Below are positions 25,201 to 37,400 of a stretch of DNA of 64,000 nucleotides, piece after piece (position 1 is the first letter of the stretch; every line of letters begins with the position of its first letter). The DNA is from Hepsetus odoe (lineage: Eukaryota; Chordata; Actinopteri; Characiformes; Hepsetidae). The notes under the pieces were generated by a model. The model had not been told where the DNA came from. It ran no database searches and was given only the letters and a program-made list of their open reading frames with translations. The stretch spans positions 9,831,981-9,895,980 of the forward strand of contig CM029372.1 in NCBI GenBank assembly GCA_017165825.1, read 5' to 3'. A program made the position numbers and the translations under genes.

Positions 25201-28200
25201 AGAATTGGCACATGTAGTGCTAAATAAGGACTGCTTGATGATCAGTGTAATTGCTACACTAATGTTTTATTTTGCCCACAATAAGGGTTGTATTTATGAG
25301 CAGTTGGCACCACAGCAATTCCCAGTAGTTGTAGAATGCATTGCAAAGTACAGCCTGAGTACTGTAGAGAACATGAAGACCCTAAAAACAATGAATTTTG
25401 TCAAAATAGTGAGGTTGAAGGATACAACCATCTTGCTAAATTTTAAACTCTATTTTAAAAATTTTAATCCAAATGCTTGACCACGAAATTTGGGTTTTTA
25501 TTATCAGTTTTCAGATTTTTTGCTCTTCCTAACAATATTAATATAAATTACAAAGAGTTTAATTTTGGTCAAGTGCTAGTTTTGATAAAGAAGAGAAGAG
25601 ATTGGCTGACTTTTCAGATGTTTGGTCTGGAACCGCTGTTTAAAACATCTGTGTTTTGGTTGCTGCAGGTTCATTGCTGTGTCTGTCCCACTTAACTACA
25701 ACCGAAAGCACGTGGACCAGAGGCAGATCGTCCTGCTGTCAGCCACGTGGGTCCTGGCACTGGCGGTGGCCTCACCTGTCCTGTTCGGCATCAATGACGT
25801 GCCAAACCGGGACCAAAGAGAGTGCAAGTTAGAAGACAACAATTATATTGTCTATTCCTCTGTCTGCTCCTTCTTTGTCCCCTGTCCTATCATGCTGATG
25901 CTCTACTTTGGAATATTTTGGGGCCTAAGAAAGTGGGAGGAGGCTAGGAAAGCCAAGCTGAAGAGTGGAACGCAGGCCTGTCAGAAGCTTCAGGAGGCTG
26001 CAGCATCCCTCCCACCGCTGGCTTCCTTACCACCCCCACTCCCCCCAATCATAGAAAAAGACTTCACAGACATGAACCTAGAGGAACTGGACCAAGACCC
26101 AGACCTAATCAATGCTTGCCCTACAGAATGTAAGGACGGGCCTGTGAATTCACTCTCCTACCCAGATGGAGCTTACAACCAGGACCACAACCAGAACCGA
26201 GAGAAGAAGAGAGCGAAGATTAATGGGAGGGAAAGGAAGGCCATGAGGGTTCTTCCTGTTGTAGTGGGTAAGTAGTTCATCTTAATACCAGGGATCTGCA
26301 TGTCGGTACACCTGGGTGTTTCGTGGCCTGCAATATGACTGACATACCTTTGGAAGCTTCTCAACTAGATGAATTTGTACATGTTAAATTAAATTTTAAG
26401 ATTTTCAGCCAAAAACTAATTATGGAACCCAAAACATGCCCTAAAATAGACAAACACAAAGAGACAACTTTAATAATCCCCTTATGGAGGACAATTCTCG
26501 GAAATATCATGTAAATACAAAAACAGATAACAATAAAGACACACTATATGAATAAAATATTAAAAGCAAGTGTCCAGGGGAGCAGTAAAGACTGTATTTA
26601 TAGTCATTGTCTGGCTAATTTGTTAAAAGTAGCATCAACACATCCCTTTGCGTTATCCTTGAGTGCCACAAGGCACAAGGCTCAAGGCTTTAGCCAAAGT
26701 AATCTTAGTGATTTAAAGTACCCTTAATTAGTAGAGCCACAAAATGGTGAAATGATGAGAATGCTAAGTGCAATAATTGTGTCTAAAAAAAAGTGTAGCA
26801 CACCATTAGTGTTAAAAGCTTTTTCAACCACTGGGATTCTCAATTCCCTCACATATTATTGGTCAAATGAAAGATAACAGGATACAAACCTCAGTGCAAA
26901 ACCATATAGACTTTAATTAAACTTTTCAAAAACTGGATACCAACATTGAGAGTCTGTTATGTATTTTCAATTATATTTCAATGTGTGTGCCATAAGCATA
27001 CCGAAGTTCAAATGATCAAACATAATTTATGTATGTTTTTTTTAGGTTTAAACAGGGGACAAATCAATACAACACAGTACTACTGAATGTGTACATGCAG
27101 GGGGTGGCAGTGGTCTAGTGGTACTTGCCTATGGACCTCTGGCTCAAAAGGTCCCAGGTTCGAATCCCACCTCTAGCACTACCACCACTGGGTCCCTGAG
27201 CAAGACCCTTAACCCTGAGTTGCTCCAGGGGGGACTGTCCCTGTAATTAGGAAGTGGATGTCGCTCTGGATAAGAGTGTCTGCTAAATGCCGCAAATGTA
27301 AATGCAACCATTTATCCTTAGCTTCAGCTACAAAGCTTTTTGGCTAGAAAAAAATGCATGGTGCTGTGCAACACTCTCTAGTCACTTAAATACACTTTTA
27401 TTAGGTCTAGACCTAGGCCTAAATATAAAATGTTCTTTGTGGATGCAGGTGTGTTAACTGACACTCCTTTAAATGGGAAAAAAGGCTCTACATTTAAATG
27501 CAGTGAGATGAGGAAACTTCATTTGTGCCACACTGGCTAATCATGCAACTTAAATCCTCCAAGCCTATTATGACGTAGCCTTCATCTCTTGCCTGACACG
27601 CTGGTCAGCCATGTTAAGCTTGGTAGCCAGCTAACACACGCACACAGACTCAGCAGGGGACTGTGTAAGAGTCCCTCTAAAGCCAGGCTATATATACACT
27701 CCACTGCTTTTGTCTGTGTCTGATAAAAGGGGCTGGGATGTCCCGTTTATAAACATACAGACTAAAGTGTTGTTGAGAGGCTCAGGCTAGGACAGGTTCA
27801 TTTATCAGCCACAGGCAGATGGGTTACATTTGGAGAGAGTCAAGTTGAACCCAGAAACCCATCATGCTGTATTTTCTCGCTTGTTCTGTCTCACTGTGTC
27901 GAATACAGTCTGTAACCGCCCCCTGCTATGTGCTGTGGCTCTGATAGAATTATGCTGAAACGTCAGGGGAGGCCTGAAATTCATTCCTTACTCTGTGTAG
28001 AGGTGCTCCCACAATCCCAGCTCTCCCTCCACCCCCAGCCTTCCTACCCTTCACTTCTCATCTCCTGTATGATGGAGCGATGATGGTCTTCAGTAGCTGA
28101 CAGCAGCTAGTGTGATAGATTGCTGGCTGATAATGCATGAACTGAGGATGGAGTCGCAAGCCGACAGTAACAGTCTTCTATTTAGTAGCTGCTCTGTAAT

Positions 28201-29301
28201 GAATACAAATCAATTCTCATAGCCCAAAGGCTAATTCTCTAGCTTGGCCACTTACTGGAGATTATATTTATTGGCTTGGTTGCATTTCCTTGCTTAAGTT
28301 TATAATTTTCCAGAGAATGTTGCCTTTAGCATGAGTTCAAAAACCTCCTGACTATGAATAATGAAAAATGTCTTACGTCAGTGACCAAACTGAGCTCATT
28401 TTGCAGTGTGTTCATTTATAACCCTTGAAAAATAAGCAACAGTTCAAATGATTATGAAACTATCACCAGAACCACAGCTGTTTACTGCTGAGATCATATC
28501 TACATGAAACATAACTATAAACTATGGCATGCAGATGCTTAAAAATAAATGTTCCCAAATGGATTTGGCCAGCTTGTGGTTCTTGGAAAAGCATGGTGTT
28601 TCTTGTTGCACAAGGTTTTGCTCTTGGTAGTCCAAAGTATTTGTGGGGTGTTGAGGACCAAGAAGACAAAAGGTTTCAAATAAAGAAGATGAAAAGGTTT
28701 CAAATGTATTTAGAAAAATGTTTTAAAACATCACAGTAGAATGTGATGCCAATATGGTAATGTTTTGCAGGAAAATATAAATTTTACTGAAAAATGAAAA
28801 TGTATACTATACAAATATGTTTATTCTCTCATTGTGCACAGGTGAATAGGGTTAGGGTAACTTTCTGGAAGGCCAAATCATGTCCTCACTACACATATTT
28901 TGAACTGGTCTACTGTACATTTTGTAGAGGTTTAAAAGGTTTCTTTAACACTAAAAAAGAAAGTGAAAGATGAAAAAAAAGAAGCACTATTACTTTTGGC
29001 ACCATTATGTCTTAGGTTTGGAACTGTTTTTGAGATTTAAGCAGTAGTGTATGACTAAAAGCGTCTCTTCTTCTCTTTATGCTCTCCTTTTTCTCAAGGT
29101 GCCTTCCTGTTCTGCTGGACTCCATTCTTCGTAGTGCACACAATGCGTGCTCTATGCGAGGACTGTGATATTCCCAGCAGCCTCATCAGCATCGTTACAT
29201 GGCTGGGCTACGTCAACAGCGCCCTCAACCCCATCATCTACACTGTCTTCAACACGGAGTTCAGGAAGTTCTTCAAGAAGTTCTTGCCTAAATGCTGCTA
29301 G
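19292..29301 (+). CDS. drd4: dopamine receptor D4 (class A GPCR, Gi-coupled)
   Basis: Four coding exons: 19292-19525, 24112-24224, 25669-26267 and 29099-29301, in phase with AG/GT borders, 382 residues. It binds dopamine at the plasma membrane and inhibits adenylyl cyclase through Gi/o. Landmarks: N-glycosylation site N4-L-T; D63 (2.50); D98 (3.32, amine anchor) in TMDVMLCTASIFNLCAIS; D115-R116-F117, the D4-type DRF; C91 and C168 for the extracellular disulphide; S179, S180 and S183 in TM5 for catechol contact; FCWTP with W322 in TM6; N359-PIIY in TM7; C381-C382 at the end for palmitoylation. The third loop is about 110 residues, with a proline-rich stretch, LPPLASLPPPLPP, but no tandem 16-residue repeat as in human D4. 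Intron positions agree with human DRD4 as remembered. Teleosts carry several drd4 paralogs, and which one this is cannot be told here. Confidence 0.95.
20148..20221 (+). repeat. 3' tail of a non-LTR element with ACTCT units
   Basis: AGAGCCCTGTAACACCC, then TCCCATTCGTGGGATAAT and (ACTCT)n. The same sequence occurs on minus at 22052-22257. It lies in drd4 intron 1. Confidence 0.6.
20423..21926 (+). mobile_element. Tc1/mariner transposon copy A, inactive
   Basis: The left terminal repeat CATGTGAAAAAATTAGGACA and a right end CTTATTTTTTCACATGA bracket a broken transposase on plus: an N-terminal helix-turn-helix region near 20900-21100 and the DDE C-terminus at 21495-21752, including QHDNDPKHTSKSS and WPSQSPDLNPIE. 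Frameshifts and stops separate the parts. It lies in drd4 intron 1. Confidence 0.85.
20445..20640 (-). repeat. LINE (L2/Rex-like) ORF2 C-terminal fragment inside Tc1 copy A
   Basis: The minus strand reads KLWNSLPQNLHLTSSLSLFK then TQLKTSI, the typical last residues of L2/CR1-group reverse transcriptase proteins. It is inserted just inside the Tc1 left terminus, so it is the younger event. Confidence 0.65.
21985..22626 (+). mobile_element. Tc1/mariner 3' fragment, copy B
   Basis: It repeats the 3' third of copy A (CCCAGATCTTAATCCCATTC, then GGGGTGACTTGAAA) and ends with GGGTGTCCTAATTTTTTCAC near 22620. It is split by the element at 22052-22257. Confidence 0.8.
22052..22257 (-). repeat. non-LTR 3' fragment inserted into Tc1 copy B
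   Basis: A (GAATA)n start followed by TTTTATTATCCCATGAATGG and TGTTACAGGGCTCTTTAT, the reverse complement of 20148-20221. TACAT on both sides is probably the target-site duplication. Confidence 0.6.
22871..23066 (+). repeat. tRNA-derived SINE, family B
   Basis: Head GGTAGTGGTGGTCTAGTGGTA, B box GGTTTGAATCC, tail CTAAATGGCATAATTGTAAA. In drd4 intron 1. Confidence 0.85.
23067..24111 (+). other. drd4 intron 1, repeat-free 3' part
   Basis: No transposon signature. The 23280-23780 part has balanced composition and no simple repeats, so it could hold a conserved enhancer. Its open frames (23290-23744) have no known domain. Confidence 0.35.
24237..24291. repeat. (GA)n microsatellite near the drd4 exon 2 donor
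   Basis: An imperfect GA/GAGAGG run begins about 12 bases after the donor at 24225-24226. Confidence 0.9.
26268..29098 (+). other. drd4 intron 3
   Basis: Apart from the SINE at 27101-27304 no repeat was recognised. The 27540-28260 part is repeat-free with mixed composition. No alternative exon is supported. Confidence 0.4.
27101..27304 (+). repeat. tRNA-derived SINE, family B
   Basis: Head GGGTGGCAGTGGTCTAGTGG, B box GGTTCGAATCC and tail GCTAAATGCCGCAAATGTAA. Well preserved. Confidence 0.9.
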
Positions 29302-29636
29302 TCACTTTGCACTTTGCATTTGGGCCACAAGCAGAAGAGCATTAACATGATTGTAAATATTCATAAAGCAATGCTTATATATTGTACATAATAGAATGTA
29401 TATCTTGCTATACTTTGCTGTTACATTGTTCACTTTTGTATTCTACGTGTACTTTTTGAGTACATACTTTGACCAGCTGTCATAGATCAAATGTCAGTGG
29501 ACACAGTGCACTGTGATTCATCTAAGGAATGCTATGAACATGTTTTTCCATAAACAGTGTCACCGTGTTACATAAAATCCATGATATCAGAGTGATATCA
29601 TATTATTACAAAGGACTATAAAGTGCTGTTTTTCAA

Positions 29637-29642
29637 AATAAA
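29637..29642 (+). terminator. candidate polyadenylation signal of drd4
   Basis: AATAAA 336 bases after the stop codon, at the end of an AT-rich 3' UTR. Confidence 0.5.
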
Positions 29643-32600
29643 TATTATCTGTAACTACCAATATTCAGCAAAAGACCACAACCCCTGCCCCAAATTGTCA
29701 TCTTTTCCTAAAGAGATCCATTATCATTATTTCAAGCAATGGCAGGTTGGAATTACTCTGAAAACTTTGAAAGGCATTTAGCTAAAAAGAAGGGTCGATA
29801 GTGATACCAAGGTCAAAATAAAAAGCCAGAATGTCTTTCATGGCAGGAAAGTGGGTGACGTTGTCAAAGACAAGCAGGACAAAGTCAGATCTCATTAAAT
29901 TCAGAGATGCACAGAGCATGGGCTGTCTGTCTCAGTCGAGCAAAACCTCTCCAGAAAAGCTGTCTGCAAATGAAAAGACCTGCCTGCTGAAACCAACAGT
30001 TCAGTGGATTCTAAAATGACCAAGGCTCTGTTAAGACAAGGACAGATTTTGGGGAGCCTGTAACTTCACCCACACAGTACCTGCAAAAATCTGTTGTTAG
30101 TAAAAAGAATGCAGACAATGTAATTAGTGATTTCAATTGAGATGCACAGAAGACTGACACAGATGGTCAACTATTCACACACAGCTTCATAGAAAAGCAC
30201 TGCTCATGTAACATCAGTACCACGATTCCTACTAAGACTCAATCCCCATTTTTTTTTAAAAAGCATGTTTTTTTCTTTAACACATTTTTTAAATTGAATA
30301 TATATGTCATGCTCAAATCTTATTTACATAAGAATGGTTTTAAAAGACTAGTTGTGGAAAGCTAGTCTTAGTCTGATATACTGCTCTCTACTAAAGTTCT
30401 CCCTTGTGGAGAACATTGAGTGTGCCAAATGTGAATGAGTGGGTGAGTGAGCAACAAGTGAGCTCCAAGAGGTGCTGCACATCCAAAAAAAGCCCCACCA
30501 TATCCGGATGCGCGTAGATTTGCTTACTTAGGCCTGTCAGAACACGACGAGCACGGGCCATTAGTGATGTCTCCCTAGTGCACTTGACTTAGACACTCAG
30601 AGCCTCCTGACTCCAGATGCAGCCAATCAGTTCACATCAGCCTGATGGTCCCTGCTGCACACTGCAGGCATTTATTTTAGCCTCAGTGCAGGACTACATA
30701 TTTGGAAGATCTCAGCATTCCAAGTCTACGATCATCGATATACTGTCAAATATGGCTCAATTCAGTCTTCCATTAGTTGTTTCACTGTTTCATACGCCTG
30801 CAAGCACTGAAACTAAAACACTGACTCCTGTGACCTCTTTTCTCTGTCAACAAATCAGTCACCTTTCATTCACTTGAATTTGCTCTTTTAGAAGTGCCTC
30901 TGTTTTCACCTCAAAAGATAAAAACATGTTCCAGGCATCTCAAAAGGCCAGAAATAAAATGACCCCAGCTCAGAGTCACTGAGGCGAGGAATTCCTGAAG
31001 AAGAAGCGACTGGGCAGCTTTTTCCCCCGCGGATCCTGAGGAAGTCCAATATGACGACAGCACTTAACCGTACAATTGTAATAGCAGTAGAAGTGAAAGA
31101 ATAGTGACGGCAGTAGGGAATAAAACCACGCTTCAGTATGAAATGTTGCATCGCAACAGGAGTCACCTTCAGTGCACCCGCTGGGCTGCTGGAATAGAAA
31201 ACAGACCCGATGTAAGCACAGACAGAAAAAACTAATAGCCACAGAAAGTACAGTGCATATTGAGCCATGTGAAGCCAACCCACTTCGGTTACGATTTGTA
31301 GGACTTTTTGTAAGGTGAAATATCACATTCATTTCAGCTCCAATTTTGGTAAGAGCAGCTTTGTTTTGGCATAGCAATACTGGCCATGTTAGTAGTGACC
31401 TTGACATGAGAACAGAGGAGAGAGGGAGAGAGAGAGGGAGAGAGAGAGAGATCTAAAATAATAGTGGGCTCACATATCACCTGGAGATAGATCTGACTAG
31501 ACCCTGTAGAATACCGTCACCTACAGGAGGTGCCCAATTGTTGCTGATCAAGCAGTGCCTTGTAGGCTACATCACTATGCAGAAATGGATGTTTTGGACA
31601 AGGTCATTCTAACTGCTGGACCTTTGAATACACTCTCTATTTGGTTCCACTGCTTTTGAAAAGGCAAAAGTTTCAGGGCATCAAAGGCAGGAATCAAATT
31701 AGAGCTGTAGGACAAGAGGAGCTGAACTTACTTAGAGATCAGATTTTCAGCTTTTAACTGGCATGCAGTGTCATACAATGAACAGATCTCAATCCAAATG
31801 AACATGTATTTCATCTCCTGAAGAGGGAAACCCCTTAGAATAAACAAGAACTGAAAGGTGCTGGGATGAAAGGCTACTCAACCAAACCAAAGAAGACAAC
31901 AATTTGGTCGGTGGGTGATGTAGTTTTTTTCTACTAAGGGATATGAAACCAAATATTAAGGCTATTTACTTTAAAATTTTGTGTTTCAATACTTTTGCTC
32001 ACTTGATAAACCGAGTGGTCAGATCGAAATCCCATATTTTCTGTGATGTACCATATCTAGACACAAATGCCAGGATAATAAAAGATGAAAATCTGACCTC
32101 TCATCTCATATTCATCTTTAAATCCCAAACCCATGTCAGTGCATATCAAAAACAAATGAATTGGCCTTGCCTTCCCAGTGCTCTTGCAGTCATGGAATCT
32201 CAGCTCTAATAGTCCTAATGAAGTGTGTAAGAGCAGATTATTAAAATTAATAATAAAGACATTTCAAACTGAAACTGCTACAGTCATTTCTTTTATTGTT
32301 TCTTTATCTCAATGGATTGTCCTGAGTAGGGTCACTGGACCGAAAGGCAGAAAAACAGGGCAAAAGGCAAAAAAAGTCCCTGGACAGGACACCAGTCCAT
32401 CGCAGGGCAAACTGGTACAATAATTTACAAAAAAAAAATCTGCAAATCACTGTATGAAATGAGAATAAACATTTGAGAGCAATATGAAGCAGTTTCCTGT
32501 GGAACATGACCATAAATGCCAAGAATGCTACATTTCTGCAAATTCTAAAATCAATTAAGTTTTTCCCAGATGGTTTCATAGAATTTTAGCTACATGAGCC

Positions 32601-34476
32601 ACCCACAGGTTAATGGTCATCAGCTTGGATTAAGCGGATAAAGCCAGCTGTGTTGCAGTGGATGGCCACCTCAGAGGAATGCACAGCTAATCTCTGAAAA
32701 CACGTTAAATAACAGCCATCTCAGTAATTTACCTTGCATGTGTTCAAATAATTCCAAAATTGCATGAACAAGGAAATATATATGAATCCATAATCTGAAT
32801 TTATTTTTTATTTTCTGTAACTAAGTGAATATAGCTAGATTGTTGTAAACGGGACAGTATAGGAAACTTTGATGCTTTTTATAATATATGGAAAGGTGAC
32901 ACTATCATTTCACTACAATTTATTGAAAGACAGAGTATAAATAAATGTAAAGCCATTGCTTTAGCTACACCTAAGGAGCCATAAGAAACCTTAGTGTAGA
33001 CCAAGATGTGGGAAAGTAATCAGCACTAGCACGCAATGGCTTACATAGCTTAAGCTTGACTTTGTGAACCAAATCTGGGACTCTAATGTGTATGTCTGTG
33101 TTAGGTTGCTATGCAGCACAGAGGGACAGGTGGAGGTGTTCAGTGTCTTCATAAAGCAGTTACCCATTACAGGATCTTGAGTAGACAAAAAGGACTGAAA
33201 TAGGTTTAACAAGCAATGTCACCTGTACTACACGACTACACTGTAAATTTGTAAGAGGTGTTGAGGTTTTTTTTTTTCCTGTGTTCTCGGTGTTGTAAGA
33301 AACTCTTTGCAAGAATGTAGGAGAACAAACACAACCCCCCCAGCCAAAAAAAAAACCAAGAACAAATGAACACAGATATTGTAACCTGGAAAAGTTAATA
33401 AGGAAAAAAAGTAACTTTGAAGCAAAGAACTGCGCTAATAATAGCTCCGTAGCAGCTCCTTATAAAGAACTGGCAACCTGCTAAACATTTGTGGGTTAAT
33501 AAACAGGTAAATACGTGAGTTTCCTGAAGGTTCATGAAGTGTTTGGTTCATGAAATGCCCCCTGGGCATTTGGGGCTGCCGCAATTGTTTTTAGCAGTAA
33601 CTTTTTAAGTAAAGTTGCACAAAATGTAAAAAATATTAGTTTGACATTTATTAAATCTAAATTCCTTAAAATACATCAGAAAACAAAAAATCCATTACAC
33701 ATATTAGCTGACTTACGGTTATGCCACCACCAAGAGACAAATGACTATAAAATCTTTAAATAGGGGACGCTTGCTGGTATGAAAAGATCATTATTTTAAA
33801 TCTGGTAGCTTCACTAATTTTCAAAATTTTAAATGATTTTGAATATCATACATCTGTACCCCTACTCTTCCGAATTTAAAAACATGTGAATTTCCAGCTT
33901 CTACTGTTCATTCATGGTTAGCCACCCTAGTTTTTCACCACAGGTGAAGTACACCTGTAACTCTAATAAGAAGGAAACTGCGAAAGAACTGCTATATATC
34001 TGGTTCAGCCCTAAAAATGTACTGGGTAAAAACTCCCAGTTTTCTCATACAGAGCTTCAGGCTTGAGATATTAAGAAATGTAACAGTCAAGTTCTTTTTT
34101 TTATTAAAACTGTGACAATACAGAGAGTGATAAAATGCAAGTTGGAGTGTTAAAAAATAAGTCTGCTAACTGCCTTAATGTCCAATCCAAGCTTAAGAAT
34201 ACATACACCAAAATCGCCCCTTCTGTTAATGAAAATGTGTATAAAACCTAAAAGACATTTTTGTTGATCCAGTTGGCAGGTCAAATAAGCATTTGCAGAT
34301 TAAAGCCTGCGTCTCTTTTTAATTTCTTCTACATGCTGTAGTTCTGTCCTTTATCAGTAACTTAATAAATATCAGTGCTTCAGAGCCAGCAAAAAAAATA
34401 CATTAGTCTTATGCAAACTGTATCTGAGTCTGTGTGATGACAGACAAAATTCAATGGTTGGATGCTGTAGAGGGGG
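29643..34476. other. intergenic, between the converging 3' ends of drd4 and deaf1
   Basis: No gene recognised. Around 31480-32020 there is an old DNA-transposon 3' relic (ATCTCAATCCAAATGAACATG; CAATACTTTTGCTCACTTGA). At 32375-32405 there is a short relic (ACCAGTCCATCGCAGGGCA). The 143-codon minus frame at 30976-31407 has no domain I know. AATAAA on minus at 34105-34100 could end deaf1. Confidence 0.45.
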
Positions 34477-37400
34477 CTAACTCTTGACTTTTTCTACCTC
34501 CACACTGGCTACATGAGCCTCTTCATGTATTCCCACACCTACACCTGGCTGAGAGCAGCTGTGCTGATGATCTTTCCAGTCCTGCAAAGAGATATTTTAA
34601 AGGATAACAAACATGACCAAAAAGAATTATGTTTACAGTTTCAAGAACTGTGAAATGCATTGAAGAAAAGAACCTCAATAAGCAGTGGAGACTATAAATT
34701 ACAAAAGCACATTGATACATGTGCTATAAATGGCACAGCAACTTATAAATGAAGTGTGATTAATTCCATAATTGTAATTGGTTGTAATCAATTGTAACAA
34801 ATTCCATTTGATCAGGTTGAAAACCAGTGGTGAACAGCTGTGAAGCTATTGCTGTATCACCAGCCAAAGACTGAAGAGGGCCCTAAGTAGCCAAAGAGAC
34901 AGACCAAAGAGTATTCAGTCACACAGGGGCTGGTCTATGATACTCTTAATAGGACTGACCTTTCTTTGGCAGAAGCTGGAACAGTAGTGGACCTTGTGGC
35001 AGCCAGCACATTCATTTAAAGCCTCACGCCCGCAGTTTACACAGGTGTGCTAAAGAAGCAAAAACAACTTATACAGACAGTAGACTAGCGATTAAAAAAA
35101 CTTTCTATTAATGGGGAGTTTGTTTCCTTCTTGTGCATTTTCATTTCAAACATAAACAATGATTTACGAAAAAACCCCTTTCCTAATTTTAGGCTATCAG
35201 CAAAAGAAAAAAAGAAAAAAGGAAAAATAAAGAAAAAAGCTGGTGATAGCTATGGGGCAGCCGTGGCCTAGTGGTTAGTGAGTTGGCACCAGAATCAGAG
35301 TTGGCAGCAGGATCAGAAGGTCATCCCAGACCAGTAGGTTGCCCTGAGGTACTGTCCCCATCACTGCTCCCCTGGTGCTTTAAATAGCTGCCCCCTGCTG
35401 CATGGTGTGTATGGGTGTGTATGGTATTCTGCACATCAAAATTATGGAATAATATTGTTTAATCTCCTTCTTCCCAGCCCCTAGGGATACGGACCCAGCC
35501 ACTAGAGATGCACGAGCCAATGCATTTTTTCATGCCAGTCCCAAGCCCGGATAAATGGGGAAGGTTACGTCAGGAAGGCCATCCGGTGTAAAACTTTGCC
35601 AAATCAATATGCGCACAATGAAACAGAATTCCATACTGGATCGGTCAAGCTCCAGGTTCACAACGACCACCACCAGTGTTGTTAGCCTACGCTGGTGGAA
35701 ACTGGACTACTGTTGGTCAAGTGATGGAAGCTGAAGCAGAAAGACTACAAGGTGGAATTCAGGCAGGAATTAACACGGGCACTGGGAGGTGTTGAAGAGC
35801 TACTGGACTACTGGGAAACTGCTGCAAAAGTGGTAAGGCCAACAGCTAAAAAGGTACTTGGTGTGACATCTGGAATGAAGAAGGAGGATAAGGAAACCTG
35901 GTGGAACTCAAGAAGTCCAGGAGTGTATACAGAACAAGAGGCAAGAAGTAGTGGGATAGTCAGAAAGATGTAGACAGGAGTACAACAAGATGACACGCAG
36001 GGTGAAGAAAGGCTAAAGATAAGGTGTTTGGTGAATTGTATGAGAGGCTGGACAGGAAGGAAGGAGAAAAGGACCTTTACCGATTGGCTAGACAGAGAGA
36101 CAGAGCTGGGAAATTGTGCAGCAGGTCAGGGCGATTAAATAGAAATGGAAATGTACTCACAAGTGAACAGAGTGTGTTAAGCAGATGGAAGGAATACTTT
36201 GAGCAGCTGATGAATGAAGAGAATGAGGGAGAGAGAGAGAGAAGATTAGATGATGTGAGGATAGTGAACCAGGAAGTGCAGCAAATAAGCAAGATGGAGA
36301 TGAAAAAGTGATGAAGATAATGAAAAATGGAAAGGCTGTTGGTCCAGATGACATACCGGTGGAAGCATGGAGGAGTTTAGGAGAGATGGCAGTGGAGTTT
36401 CTGACCAGATTGTTTAACACAATCTTGAAAAGTGAGAAGATGCCTGAGAAGGGGAAATGTACTAGTACTGAATTTTCCAGGAATAAGGGTAATGCACAGA
36501 GCTGTAGTAACTATAGAGGGATAAAGTTGATCAGTCACACCATGACGTTATGGGAAAGAGCAGTGGAAGCTAGGTTAAGAAAAGAGGTGATGATTAGTGA
36601 ACAGCAGTATGGTTTTATGCCGAGAAAGAGCACTACAGATGCAATGTCAGAAGGAGTTACATTGTGTCTTTGTGGACTTGGAGAAAGCATATGACAGGGT
36701 GCCTAGAGAGGAGTTGTGGTTTTGTATGAGGAAGTCAGGTGTTGCAGATGGTGTATGTGAGAGTAGTTCAGGATATGTATGTGGGCAGTGTGACAAGGGT
36801 GAGATCTACAGTAGGAGTGACGAATGCTTTTAAGGAAGATGTTGGATTACATCAAGGATCAGCACTGAGCCCATTTTTGTTTGCCATGGTAATGGACAGG
36901 TTGACGGACAAGATTAGACAGGAGTCCCCATGGACAATGATGTTTGCTGATGATATTGTGATCTGTAGCAAGAGTAGGCAGCAGTTTGAGGAGAACCTGG
37001 AGAGATGGAGATCTGCTCTAGAGAGGAGAGGAATGAAAGTGAGTAGGGCAAAGACAGAATACATGAGTGTGAATGAAAGGGAGGAAAGTGGAGTGGTTAG
37101 GATGCAGGGAGTAGAGGTAAAGAAGCTGGAGGAGTTTAAATACTTGGGATTAACAGTTCAGAGTAACGGTGAGTGTGGAAGGGAGGTGAAGAAGAGAGTG
37201 CAGGCAGATTGGAATGGGTGGAGAAGAGAGACTGGAGTGATTTATGACAGACAGGTATCAGCGAGAGTAAAAGGGAAGATTAACAGGACAGTAGTGAGAC
37301 CAGCTATGTTGTACAGGATGGAGATGGTGGCACTGACAAAAAGACAGGAGGCGGAGCTGGAGGTGTCAGAATTAAAGATGCTGAGATTTTCGTTGGGTGT

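Noticed and set aside
30906..31407. 143-codon minus frame between drd4 and deaf1
   Set aside because: No recognisable domain, mixed overlapping frames of similar length, no gene expected here from synteny.
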